Of a stretch of 21,989 bases of DNA, positions 13,391-19,727 are shown one piece after another. The stretch spans positions 1 to 21,989 of the forward strand of contig CAJUFM010000054.1 in the NCBI GenBank assembly GCA_910585745.1. Direction: 5' to 3'. The notes below the pieces were generated by a model, which worked only from the letters and a program-made list of their open reading frames with translations, was not told where the DNA came from and did no database searches. Each line of letters opens with the position of its first letter. Positions within the stretch are counted from its first letter, which is position 1. This stretch comes from an uncultured Eubacterium sp. (GTDB lineage Bacteria; Bacillota; Clostridia; Lachnospirales; Lachnospiraceae). The translations under genes were made by a program, and so were the position numbers.

Positions 13391-14377
13391 TTACACAAAA
13401 CGGAATACTGTATCAAAATTCCTCAACACCTTGAAATTGCCCTGAGCAGATAATTCCCCAGACATAAAAGCATTTTGGAATGGTTTTTTACCAGCGAAAA
13501 TATCATTCAACACCGCACTGTTCGTCTTCGCTGTCACATCCGGGTTCTGGACACTGCCAAAATAACATTTTAATTTATCGTTATCCACCTCGATGACAAG
13601 GCTCCTGTTTTCATCTGTCAGATCAATCTGAAATACCGCCTGCATATCATCCGGTGGCACAAAATGTGACTTAAGCTCCGAAATATAACGATCTGGATTT
13701 TCATCTCCCTCCAGCATCTCCTTAAACAGATTTGCCAGTTCCTCGATATCTTCCTTCTGTTTTTTCACATAATGATCGTTGGATACATAGGCTGAGAGCT
13801 GTTCACTCTCCTGTGGTGTCAAGGAAAGAGTATTACTCCGCAGCACTGTCTTTTTGACACGATAACTGCTGCTGGGGAACGCCACCATTTTCTTGGAAAT
13901 GATGCGGTAAAAGTTCTCCGCACATTTTTCGATCATCAGATTGTAAGCCGGATTTGTCTCAAATTCCACATGGTTATCCACATAGGCACATACTCCTTCG
14001 CAGGGCACACCGCCAAGCATCTCCCATGCCTTGATCAGCGTTGTCTGCGCCTCTCTCTCCCCATAGGTCGTCGCCATGACCACGGGAAGCATATAGATAT
14101 GCTGTATGCTCTCTTTATCCCCGTAAAGCCAGCAGGCATCCAGAAACTGCTGCAGATTCCCTCCGATTCCCAGCCACTCAACGGATGCCGCAAGAATCAC
14201 TCCATCCGCCTCTTTTAATGTCTTGGGTAATACCGAGATTCCGCTTTTGTCCTCATATAAATTATATCTTTCCACATTTACGCGAAGTTCATCCAGAACC
14301 TGCGAAATTTTATCAATGGTAAACAGAGTAGGATCATCTATGAGTCCGCGGCCTCCATAATAAATATTTACGCGCAT
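13391..14377 (-). CDS. Flavodoxin-fold NAD(P)H-dependent reductase fused to an SCP2 domain
   Basis: A 328-residue two-domain protein. Residues 1 to about 175 look like an NADPH-dependent FMN reductase/flavodoxin fold: a first strand MRVNIYYGGRG, ADGVILAASVEWLGIGGNLQ as the phosphate- and flavin-contacting region, and LPVVMATTYGERE further on. Residues about 225-328 resemble an SCP2 sterol-carrier domain: AVFQIDLTDENRSLVIEVDN, CYFGSVQNPDVTAKTN and a GELSAQGNFKVLRNFDTVF ending that is typical of SCP2. The fusion suggests reduction of a hydrophobic substrate held by the SCP2 part, but the substrate is unknown. The ATG shares one base with the stop of the rhomboid gene, which implies translational coupling. 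A GTG one codon earlier is also possible. Confidence 0.8.
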   Translation of the reverse strand: MRVNIYYGGRGLIDDPTLFTIDKISQVLDELRVNVERYNLYEDKSGISVLPKTLKEADGVILAASVEWLGIGGNLQQFLDACWLYGDKESIQHIYMLPVVMATTYGEREAQTTLIKAWEMLGGVPCEGVCAYVDNHVEFETNPAYNLMIEKCAENFYRIISKKMVAFPSSSYRVKKTVLRSNTLSLTPQESEQLSAYVSNDHYVKKQKEDIEELANLFKEMLEGDENPDRYISELKSHFVPPDDMQAVFQIDLTDENRSLVIEVDNDKLKCYFGSVQNPDVTAKTNSAVLNDIFAGKKPFQNAFMSGELSAQGNFKVLRNFDTVFRFV

Positions 14378-15003
14378 CACATCACCCGTTCCTTTCTTAT
14401 TGAAACTATTCTTTTGATCAGGTACATTCCGATACAGAGCACAACGCCTGCTGCAAACCCTCCCACATGTGCATATTGATCAACCTCTGGATATACCCTC
14501 CCGTAGTACAGGTTCAAGGCAACATAGGCTGCAAAACGAAGAATCTCCCTGCGCAGATTATTTCTCTGGTTTACGATCAGCATCACTATAAATGCCCCCA
14601 TCACCCCATACACTGCACCAGAAGCACCACAGGAAACGATCTGGGCATCCTGGTTGAAATGAGCAGTAACGGACACAAGTCCTGCGGCAATCCCTGAGAT
14701 CAGATAAATACCTGCAAACCACAGCCTGCCAACGATATTTTCTATCACATGCCCAAATATCACCAAAGATACCATGTTAAAAAACAGGTGCTCAATTCCA
14801 AAGTGAAGAAAAAAATGTGTAATAAGCCTGTAGTATTCATGCTCTCCAAAAAAAGCCGGTGCATACATGCCCCCTGCCTCGATCATAAAATCAGGATCCA
14901 AAGTGGAACCCTTCCACTCTGTTATGAAGAACGCGGCAACATTTATTACTGTGATCAGCACTGTAACCAACGGAAACCTTTTTATTAAGGTGTTTTCTTC
15001 CAA
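14377..15003 (-). CDS. Rhomboid family intramembrane serine protease
   Basis: A 208-residue membrane protein with about six helices. Catalytic features are GASGAVYG (Ser128), His179 in YAHVGGFAAG, and the His72/Asn76 pair in EHLFFNMVS that supports the oxyanion hole. Rhomboids cut membrane proteins within or beside a transmembrane helix. The start is a TTG at 15003 with GGGAGG 8 nt upstream; the longer frame from a TTG at 15036 runs through that site and is rejected. It is first in the minus-strand cluster (rhomboid, flavodoxin-SCP2, HIT, murG). Its stop TGA overlaps the next ATG. The promoter at 15048-15076 overlaps an inverted repeat, in the 99-nt gap to a divergent ATPase gene. Confidence 0.9.
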   Translation of the reverse strand: MEENTLIKRFPLVTVLITVINVAAFFITEWKGSTLDPDFMIEAGGMYAPAFFGEHEYYRLITHFFLHFGIEHLFFNMVSLVIFGHVIENIVGRLWFAGIYLISGIAAGLVSVTAHFNQDAQIVSCGASGAVYGVMGAFIVMLIVNQRNNLRREILRFAAYVALNLYYGRVYPEVDQYAHVGGFAAGVVLCIGMYLIKRIVSIRKERVM

Positions 15004-15047
15004 ATTGTAATCCTCCCGACTTGTCTTCCCAATCAAAATATGTTAGT

Positions 15048-15076
15048 ATTGTAGCATATTTTAGAGCAATAGTCTA
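15048..15076 (-). promoter_or_regulatory. Promoter of the rhomboid-murG cluster
   Basis: On the minus strand, TAGACT (15071-15076) and TACAAT (15048-15053) are 17 nt apart, ending 45 nt before the rhomboid start. Confidence 0.55.
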
Positions 15077-15085
15077 TAAGACTAT
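15069..15085. promoter_or_regulatory. Inverted repeat between divergent genes, possible shared operator
   Basis: ATAGTCTATAAGACTAT has 6-bp perfect arms around 5 nt. It covers the -35 of the rhomboid promoter and a TATAAG that could be the -10 of the divergent ATPase gene, so one protein could control both. Confidence 0.4.
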
Positions 15086-15102
15086 TCAGAAATGAGGAAA
15101 AG

Positions 15103-16530
15103 ATGAAAATTACCGTCCAAGGGACACCGGAAAATACTAAATCCATACTGGATCTCCTGGAAGACCAAGGGATTTCTCTACCATGTAACTGCCACGGAGC
15201 AAATGCCTGCGGAGGAAAACAGTATGATTTTCCCTGCACTCTGATTCCTCATGAAGACATTACGGTGACGGTTTACCCCAGAGAATCTTTTGTCGGACTG
15301 ACTCTGTCCGCAGACCAAAGCAAAGACCATCAACCCGACTCTCTGCTTATCGATCTTGGGACAACAACCGTAGCGATGGTGTATTATAGTTCTTTACACA
15401 AAACCGTCTTTTATTCAGAGGTATTTCCCAATCCACAGCTTCCTTTCGGGGCTGACGTGATCAGCCGCATCAAATATGATACAGAACCTACTCACAAACA
15501 TGAGCTAACGCACACGATCCATGAGATACTCTCACAACATTATAATTCTTTCCTGGCTTCTCATAAAAATGTATCAATTAGGACCTGTCTCATCGGCGGA
15601 AATACCACCATGATCCATCTTCTGCTCGGCCTGTCTCTGAAAGGTATGGCGGCAGCTCCCTTTAATCCCGTGGACGTTTCTCCCGGCAAACTTAATTTTT
15701 ACCAGGGCAGCACTGAGATTCGGATTCTTCCGTGGCTGTCTGCTTTTATCGGCGGCGACATAGTATCCGGTATGCTTTACCTGAATTTTGACAGTCGCAA
15801 AGATACCTGCCTTTTGGTGGATCTTGGAACCAACGGAGAACTGGCACTGGTATATGATCAAAAGATCTATACGGCAGGAACGGCGGCCGGCCCTGCCTTT
15901 GAAGGCGGCGGGCTCTCCTGCGGTACTCCAGCGGTTCCCGGCGCGATATCTGATGTCAGTCTCAGGAGACTGGTGCCACAGACCCAAACTATTGGCAACA
16001 AACTTCCAACTGGAATATGCGGCAGCGGCGCCGTGAGCCTCCTGTCTCAGCTTCTGGCCTTCCAGTACATGGATTCTTCTGGAATACTGACCGAAAAATT
16101 CCCAGAGGATGGTTTGCTGCTCTCCCGTACACCCTCTGGACAGGAAATCCGCTTCACAAAACAGGACGTTCGTCAGATGCAGCTGTCGGTAGCTGCCATT
16201 GGCGCCGGCATCGCTACATTGTGCCATACCGCTGGGATTTCTATAGATGACACAGATCAGCTCTACCTAGCCGGAGGACTTGGCTACCACATAAGCATTT
16301 CTAAGGCCTCAGCATCCGGAATGTTTTCCGGCATGGATACAACTCGTATTCATACAGTGGGAAACAGTTGTCTTCTCGGTCTGGCTTCGATTTGCCAAAA
16401 GCCAGATGGCCTTTCGCGGCGCATAGAAGACCTTCATCAGAAATCCCATGAAGTCATTCTGGCTGATAATGATTATTTTCAAAAACAATTTATCCGCCAC
16501 ATGACCTACGAATATAATTCTGCCTTATAG
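15103..16530 (+). CDS. RACo-like ASKHA ATPase with shortened ferredoxin-like N-terminus
   Basis: A 475-residue protein related to reductive activators of corrinoid proteins (RACo/AcsV, DUF4445-type ASKHA ATPases), which reactivate B12-dependent methyltransferases. ATPase elements are clear: IDLGTTTVAM (83-92), GGNTTMIHLLLGL, LVDLGTNGEL, ICGSGAVSLLSQ and YLAGGLG. The N-terminal domain reads LPCNCHGANACGG then DFPCT. Cys30 and Cys36 match the first two positions of a CxxxxxCxxC [2Fe-2S] motif, but the third is Lys39. Cys28 and Cys45 are additional candidate ligands. At 475 residues it is well short of typical RACo proteins (about 600) and lacks most of the linker region. No corrinoid protein is nearby. 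GAGGAAAAG precedes the ATG. The 3' end overlaps the converging FHA gene by 25 bp. Confidence 0.82.
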   Translation: MKITVQGTPENTKSILDLLEDQGISLPCNCHGANACGGKQYDFPCTLIPHEDITVTVYPRESFVGLTLSADQSKDHQPDSLLIDLGTTTVAMVYYSSLHKTVFYSEVFPNPQLPFGADVISRIKYDTEPTHKHELTHTIHEILSQHYNSFLASHKNVSIRTCLIGGNTTMIHLLLGLSLKGMAAAPFNPVDVSPGKLNFYQGSTEIRILPWLSAFIGGDIVSGMLYLNFDSRKDTCLLVDLGTNGELALVYDQKIYTAGTAAGPAFEGGGLSCGTPAVPGAISDVSLRRLVPQTQTIGNKLPTGICGSGAVSLLSQLLAFQYMDSSGILTEKFPEDGLLLSRTPSGQEIRFTKQDVRQMQLSVAAIGAGIATLCHTAGISIDDTDQLYLAGGLGYHISISKASASGMFSGMDTTRIHTVGNSCLLGLASICQKPDGLSRRIEDLHQKSHEVILADNDYFQKQFIRHMTYEYNSAL

Positions 16531-17759
16531 TATATGGAAGAAATGCCGATCATATCCCCGTCTTTCAGCTGGCATCTCTCCCAGGGCACCAGCTGCCTTC
16601 CATTGACAAAGGTGCCATTGGTAGATTCCTGATCGATCAAAAAAACTCCCTGCGCATCTGCCACAACTTTCAGATGTATACGGCTGACCTCTCCCTCTCC
16701 AATGATTTCATCCGCCTTTGCCACATCTTTTCCGATAAAAAAGGGGCTTTTCCGTATTTTTATCTCCGGTCTGTGCCAATCCTGCGGGATCAGGTTAATC
16801 ATCCAGTTCTGTTCCTCTAACTGCTCCAGCATAATGGTTTCATCGGTACAGCCATTAACTAATTGTATCGTATTATCCTCTTCTTTTCCTGTCTTCCCCA
16901 CTGTTTTTCCTGTCCGATTATAACTTACTGATTCCTTTTTATTATATCCATATGCTGCTGCCAGAAGGACTACTGCCAGTATGCTGCTGCGCCTAAGATC
17001 AAGTCCTCCAGACACCGGATCCCGAATGAATCCTATCTGATAAAAAATGATAATGAGCATCACTGACGCAGCAATAAAAACAACCTGCTTTCTCCAGAAC
17101 TGCTCCGGTTTTTGTCCGGATTTTTCTTTTCCCTGCGGCAGTATTTGAGAGGGATTATCATTCTCTGATGGCAGTACTTTTCTTTCCTTCCTGTCTCCAC
17201 CCCTTTGAGGCACTGTCTTCTTTCTGTTTGCCTCCAGAAAATCACACAGTTTGTTCAGGTCAAAATGTCTGTCCCTGCTTAGACGGTGAAGCCCATAAAC
17301 CAAAAAAGCCAGCTCTTTGTCCTGATGATTCATTGTATCCATAAATTTCTCTAAAAGTCTGGAAATACCCTCATTCACTTTTTTATCATAGCCATCCAGA
17401 TAGGGGATCCAGAGCTGCTGTTGTTTTTCATCCCAGAACATAAAATCACACTGCAGCAACAGATTTTTTTCATCCAGAAAATACTCCTGGCAGCAAGTAA
17501 GTATCTGGACCAGCTGTTCCAGCAGACCGGTCAGCTGTATTACAGTTATATTTCCCTTTTCAAAAGATTCATTTAGGGTGATCATATCCCTCACCTGGTA
17601 TAGGCACCGCAACTCCTGGTCCACGTTATGCAGCTCTGCGCCCAGAATCCCTCCGACAACATTATACTTCAGCATTTCACTCCCGAAACGGCCAGCTTCT
17701 TCCAGCTCATCAATCTGCAGTACTCGTCCCTCCAGCTCCTGAATCAATGCTATTCTCAT
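16506..17759 (-). CDS. DUF6382-like FHA domain membrane protein of the Tad pilus operon
   Basis: A 417-residue protein. Residues 1 to about 185 match the DUF6382-type domain found in front of FHA domains in Clostridia. A charged linker and two membrane helices follow (about 227-246 VVFIAASVMLIIIFYQIGFI, and about 262-277). A C-terminal FHA domain (about 335-417) contains SPFFIGKD, EVSRIHLKV and STNGTFVNG. FHA domains bind phosphothreonine; the usual GR of the first strand is GK here, but the Ser-Arg-x-His and Asn-Gly residues are kept. The ATG has GGGGAGG upstream and follows the TadE-like gene by only 3 nt. Last in the operon, it may tie pilus assembly to a Ser/Thr kinase signal. No terminator is visible after it. 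Confidence 0.82.
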   Translation of the reverse strand: MRIALIQELEGRVLQIDELEEAGRFGSEMLKYNVVGGILGAELHNVDQELRCLYQVRDMITLNESFEKGNITVIQLTGLLEQLVQILTCCQEYFLDEKNLLLQCDFMFWDEKQQQLWIPYLDGYDKKVNEGISRLLEKFMDTMNHQDKELAFLVYGLHRLSRDRHFDLNKLCDFLEANRKKTVPQRGGDRKERKVLPSENDNPSQILPQGKEKSGQKPEQFWRKQVVFIAASVMLIIIFYQIGFIRDPVSGGLDLRRSSILAVVLLAAAYGYNKKESVSYNRTGKTVGKTGKEEDNTIQLVNGCTDETIMLEQLEEQNWMINLIPQDWHRPEIKIRKSPFFIGKDVAKADEIIGEGEVSRIHLKVVADAQGVFLIDQESTNGTFVNGRQLVPWERCQLKDGDMIGISSIYYKAELYS

Positions 17760-17762
17760 AAT

Positions 17763-18188
17763 CTATTTCCTCCCCTTTATCACTTCCGAATCCCATACAA
17801 TGTAAGGCGCATTTAATTTTTCATGGGATAGATATATCCTCTTTCCTTCCTGCCCCGTCAAAATTTCCTTAACAAAGGGAAACCGGATGGCAAGCAGAAG
17901 CGGTATCTCCGCCTCTACCGAAACCAGTCCCTCTTTCACACGGATCTTTCCAGTATGGGATATCAGCAATTTTTCTGAAAGATATTCTTCCAGTCCTTCC
18001 CTCAATTCCCTTTCTTCCACTTCTGCTCCATTTTCCAATGCCATCTCAAGGTAATGCTGTCCCAGTGAATATACCGCTGTCCGGTCATGAACATACATGG
18101 ATAAATAACAGATACTAAAAAGGACCCATATAGCGATACTGAATATAAACGCCGCCTCCACAGTGAAAGAGGCTTTTTTCCACATCAT
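17763..18188 (-). CDS. TadE-like pseudopilin (141 aa)
   Basis: A 141-residue protein starting MMWKKASFTVEAAFIFSIAI: a short basic head, then A|SFTVE, which is the prepilin pattern with Glu at +5, then one hydrophobic helix (about 12-32). The rest is a periplasm-like or surface domain with EVEERELREGLEEYLSEKLL and a beta-rich end. This is the TadE/TadF minor pseudopilin layout, and the peptidase encoded just upstream could process it. I use the start at 18188 because GGAGG lies 6 nt upstream; the longer frame to 18290 crosses a hairpin cluster and is rejected. Translation may be controlled by that cluster (18195-18332), because the GGAGG can pair with an upstream CCTCC. The stop is 3 nt from the FHA gene. 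Confidence 0.8.
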   Translation of the reverse strand: MMWKKASFTVEAAFIFSIAIWVLFSICYLSMYVHDRTAVYSLGQHYLEMALENGAEVEERELREGLEEYLSEKLLISHTGKIRVKEGLVSVEAEIPLLLAIRFPFVKEILTGQEGKRIYLSHEKLNAPYIVWDSEVIKGRK

Positions 18189-18194
18189 ATAAAT

Positions 18195-18332
18195 CCTCCA
18201 TTCCGAAGCGCAGCGGAGGAAGTACGAGCAAAAAGCAGCAAAGCTGTTTTTGCTCTGTACATCAATACTATTTGTGGCGCTTCGGCACAAATAGTGGTGT
18301 GAAAAATAAGCTATCGAGCTTATTTTTCACAC
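18195..18332 (-). promoter_or_regulatory. Four-hairpin intercistronic RNA element with loop complementarity to the ribosome-binding region
   Basis: In minus-strand order there are four hairpins: a 16-bp perfect stem with a 4-nt loop (18297-18332), a 10-bp perfect stem with a 9-nt loop (18267-18295), a 17-bp stem with small bulges (18222-18260), and a 6-bp stem in which CCTCC (18215-18219) pairs with the GGAGG ribosome binding site (18195-18199). The 9-nt loop of the second hairpin is CCGAAGCGC. The loop of the last hairpin contains GCGCTTCGG, its exact complement. A kissing interaction is therefore possible. The first stem includes the stop codon of the prepilin peptidase gene. No T-tract follows any stem, so simple termination is unlikely. 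Confidence 0.6.
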
Positions 18333-18767
18333 TAATATCTCCCATAGAAAGGCTGCCCCAAAACTAACGCAGATAAAGGGCACAAATGGCATGGTATAAC
18401 TTCTTTTCACCCGACGGAACACCATCAGAACCGCTCCAGTAGCAGCGGACATCACCAAGGCAAAAAATAATAAAAATAAATTATCTGATAAAGAAAGTAC
18501 CATTCCACACACCATCATTACAAAACCATCCCCCATCCCGATCTTTCCGTGTGTGGCATAACTTAATATTAATACCAGTAAGCCTGGCACAACTCCCAGT
18601 ACCATTTCCATCGAAACTCCTTCATGGAAGAACTGAATAACCCGAATTGCTGCCAGGACAATGCCAGTTAATAACGTTGCCCCAATATGTATCTCTTTTC
18701 GCTTCATATCATAAATGGACATTGCCAGCAGATACAGAAACAAAATACTGTATATGTATATCTTCAT
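18327..18767 (-). CDS. Compact type IV prepilin peptidase (TadV/CpaA-like)
   Basis: A 146-residue polytopic membrane aspartic protease of the A24 family that cleaves the short leader of pilins and pseudopilins. The two catalytic Asp sites are visible: Asp20 in SIYDMKRKEIH and Asp80 in GKIGMGDGF, the GxGD motif. It has no N-terminal methyltransferase domain, as expected for TadV/CpaA. I choose the ATG at 18767 (MKIYIYSILFLYL), although its AAGGAG is 13 nt away; a TTG at 18815 would add 16 residues. It lies between two TadE-like genes whose leaders fit its specificity. The stop codon is inside the first stem of the downstream hairpin cluster. Confidence 0.85.
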   Translation of the reverse strand: MKIYIYSILFLYLLAMSIYDMKRKEIHIGATLLTGIVLAAIRVIQFFHEGVSMEMVLGVVPGLLVLILSYATHGKIGMGDGFVMMVCGMVLSLSDNLFLLFFALVMSAATGAVLMVFRRVKRSYTMPFVPFICVSFGAAFLWEILV

Positions 18768-18833
18768 AATTACATTTTCTCTCCTTTTCTTACTCAGCTC
18801 AATAATGCGGATCAAATCCCGTCTTATCCCGCA

Positions 18834-19580
18834 TCAGCCAGAGAGTGCACACTTTGAGCAGGGCAATCGCCCGCCAGCCTCAGACATCTTGATCTGGCGG
18901 ATATTGCGTGTAAGTTTTTGACAGCCTCTGCTGCTGTGAAACCGGTTTCCAAAATTGCAGACAAACACGGTCTGTTCTTTCTGAAACACACCTCCGCCAC
19001 AGCCTTCACAAGCATAATATTTTCCCCCGTCTTCCCCTCTGAGATACTCAAGATCCCCATATTTCACCTCGGAAATACTCAGCTTTAAATAAGTACATTC
19101 CAACGTTCTGTGATACACTTTTCCTGTTTCCGTTATATAGACAGGAATATCCCCATCCTGAACCTCTCCCTCCGCCCTTGTCTTCACGCCGGAAAATGTC
19201 CTCGTGTGAAATTTCTCTGTAAAATGAAAGGGAAAATGATGCAAAAGGGGAAAGGGGAGACATATGCTATAATCAGCCACCAGTACAATGTCCTTTGACC
19301 CCTCATCAAACTGGGATCGCAGCATACTGACCGGAATCTCCTCCTGCACATAACGCTTCATCTTCATTGTCAGATATAATGGATCTGTCACGGAGCGCTT
19401 TCCGCTTACAGCATATTCCACCGAAACTTCTCTTCCGGTCCTCACCAGCGCCCACTGAACTTCATCTTCAAATAAAAGCAGCCGACATATGTAGATGACA
19501 GACAGAGCTGCGAATATAAAGACAGGAAGTACAAGAGATGCCTCCACTGTCAAAGATCCTCTTTTCATTTTCTTTTTCAA
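18834..19580 (-). CDS. TadE-like pseudopilin with two tandem His/Cys motifs
   Basis: A 248-residue protein. The head MKKKMKRG|SLTVEASLVLPV has the G|xxxxE prepilin cleavage pattern and leads into one membrane helix (about 14-36), as in TadE. The surface part ends in two tandem units of the same plan: VYITETGKVYHRTLEC...YYACEGC (His157, Cys162, Cys191, Cys194) and VFVCNFGNRFHSSRGC...LPCSKC (His215, Cys220, Cys241, Cys244). Each has HxxxxC followed by CxxC, like Ada-type zinc-binding modules, so each may bind one metal or form disulfides. The start is a TTG at 19580 with GGGAGG 5 nt upstream, just after a 25-bp inverted repeat. The Ada comparison is inference from spacing. Confidence 0.82.
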   Translation of the reverse strand: MKKKMKRGSLTVEASLVLPVFIFAALSVIYICRLLLFEDEVQWALVRTGREVSVEYAVSGKRSVTDPLYLTMKMKRYVQEEIPVSMLRSQFDEGSKDIVLVADYSICLPFPLLHHFPFHFTEKFHTRTFSGVKTRAEGEVQDGDIPVYITETGKVYHRTLECTYLKLSISEVKYGDLEYLRGEDGGKYYACEGCGGGVFQKEQTVFVCNFGNRFHSSRGCQKLTRNIRQIKMSEAGGRLPCSKCALSG

Positions 19581-19597
19581 ATTTTCCTCCCTGGGGC

Positions 19598-19704
19598 TCG
19601 AAGCGGGAGAGGGTATTCTATTGTTGTATGATTGGCAATTTTCTCCCTGTCAGGATATGATAGTATTATTATTTTTTTTAATAGAATACCCTCTCCCGCC
19701 TCGA
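19598..19704 (-). repeat. 25-bp inverted repeat in the spacer before the TadE-like gene
   Basis: Arms at 19598-19622 and 19680-19704 match at 24 of 25 bases, and the one mismatch becomes a G-U pair in the minus-strand RNA, giving 25 continuous pairs. The arm core is GGGAGAGGGTATTCTATT. The 57-nt loop is AT-rich. The stem begins 23 nt after the stop of the DUF5702 gene and ends 6 nt before the ribosome binding site of the TadE-like gene. No T-tract follows, and no target-site duplication or transposase is seen. Confidence 0.8.
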
Positions 19705-19727
19705 TAAAACCCGTATTCCAAATGCCC

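Noticed and set aside
15574..16227. 217-residue minus-strand ORF opposite the ASKHA ATPase
   Set aside because: It is a shadow of conserved ATPase motifs on the plus strand and has no start signals.
18189..18290. 34-residue N-terminal extension of the TadE-like protein
   Set aside because: It would be encoded by the hairpin cluster, gives a non-pilin-like head, and is overruled by the GGAGG site before the ATG at 18188.
18297..18332. Rho-independent terminator after the prepilin peptidase gene
   Set aside because: The 16-bp stem is AT-rich, includes the stop codon and is followed by another hairpin instead of a T-tract; the operon continues.
19598..19704. Insertion sequence bounded by 25-bp terminal repeats
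   Set aside because: The 57-nt interior has no transposase and I see no flanking duplication; a non-autonomous miniature element remains possible and is noted as a finding.
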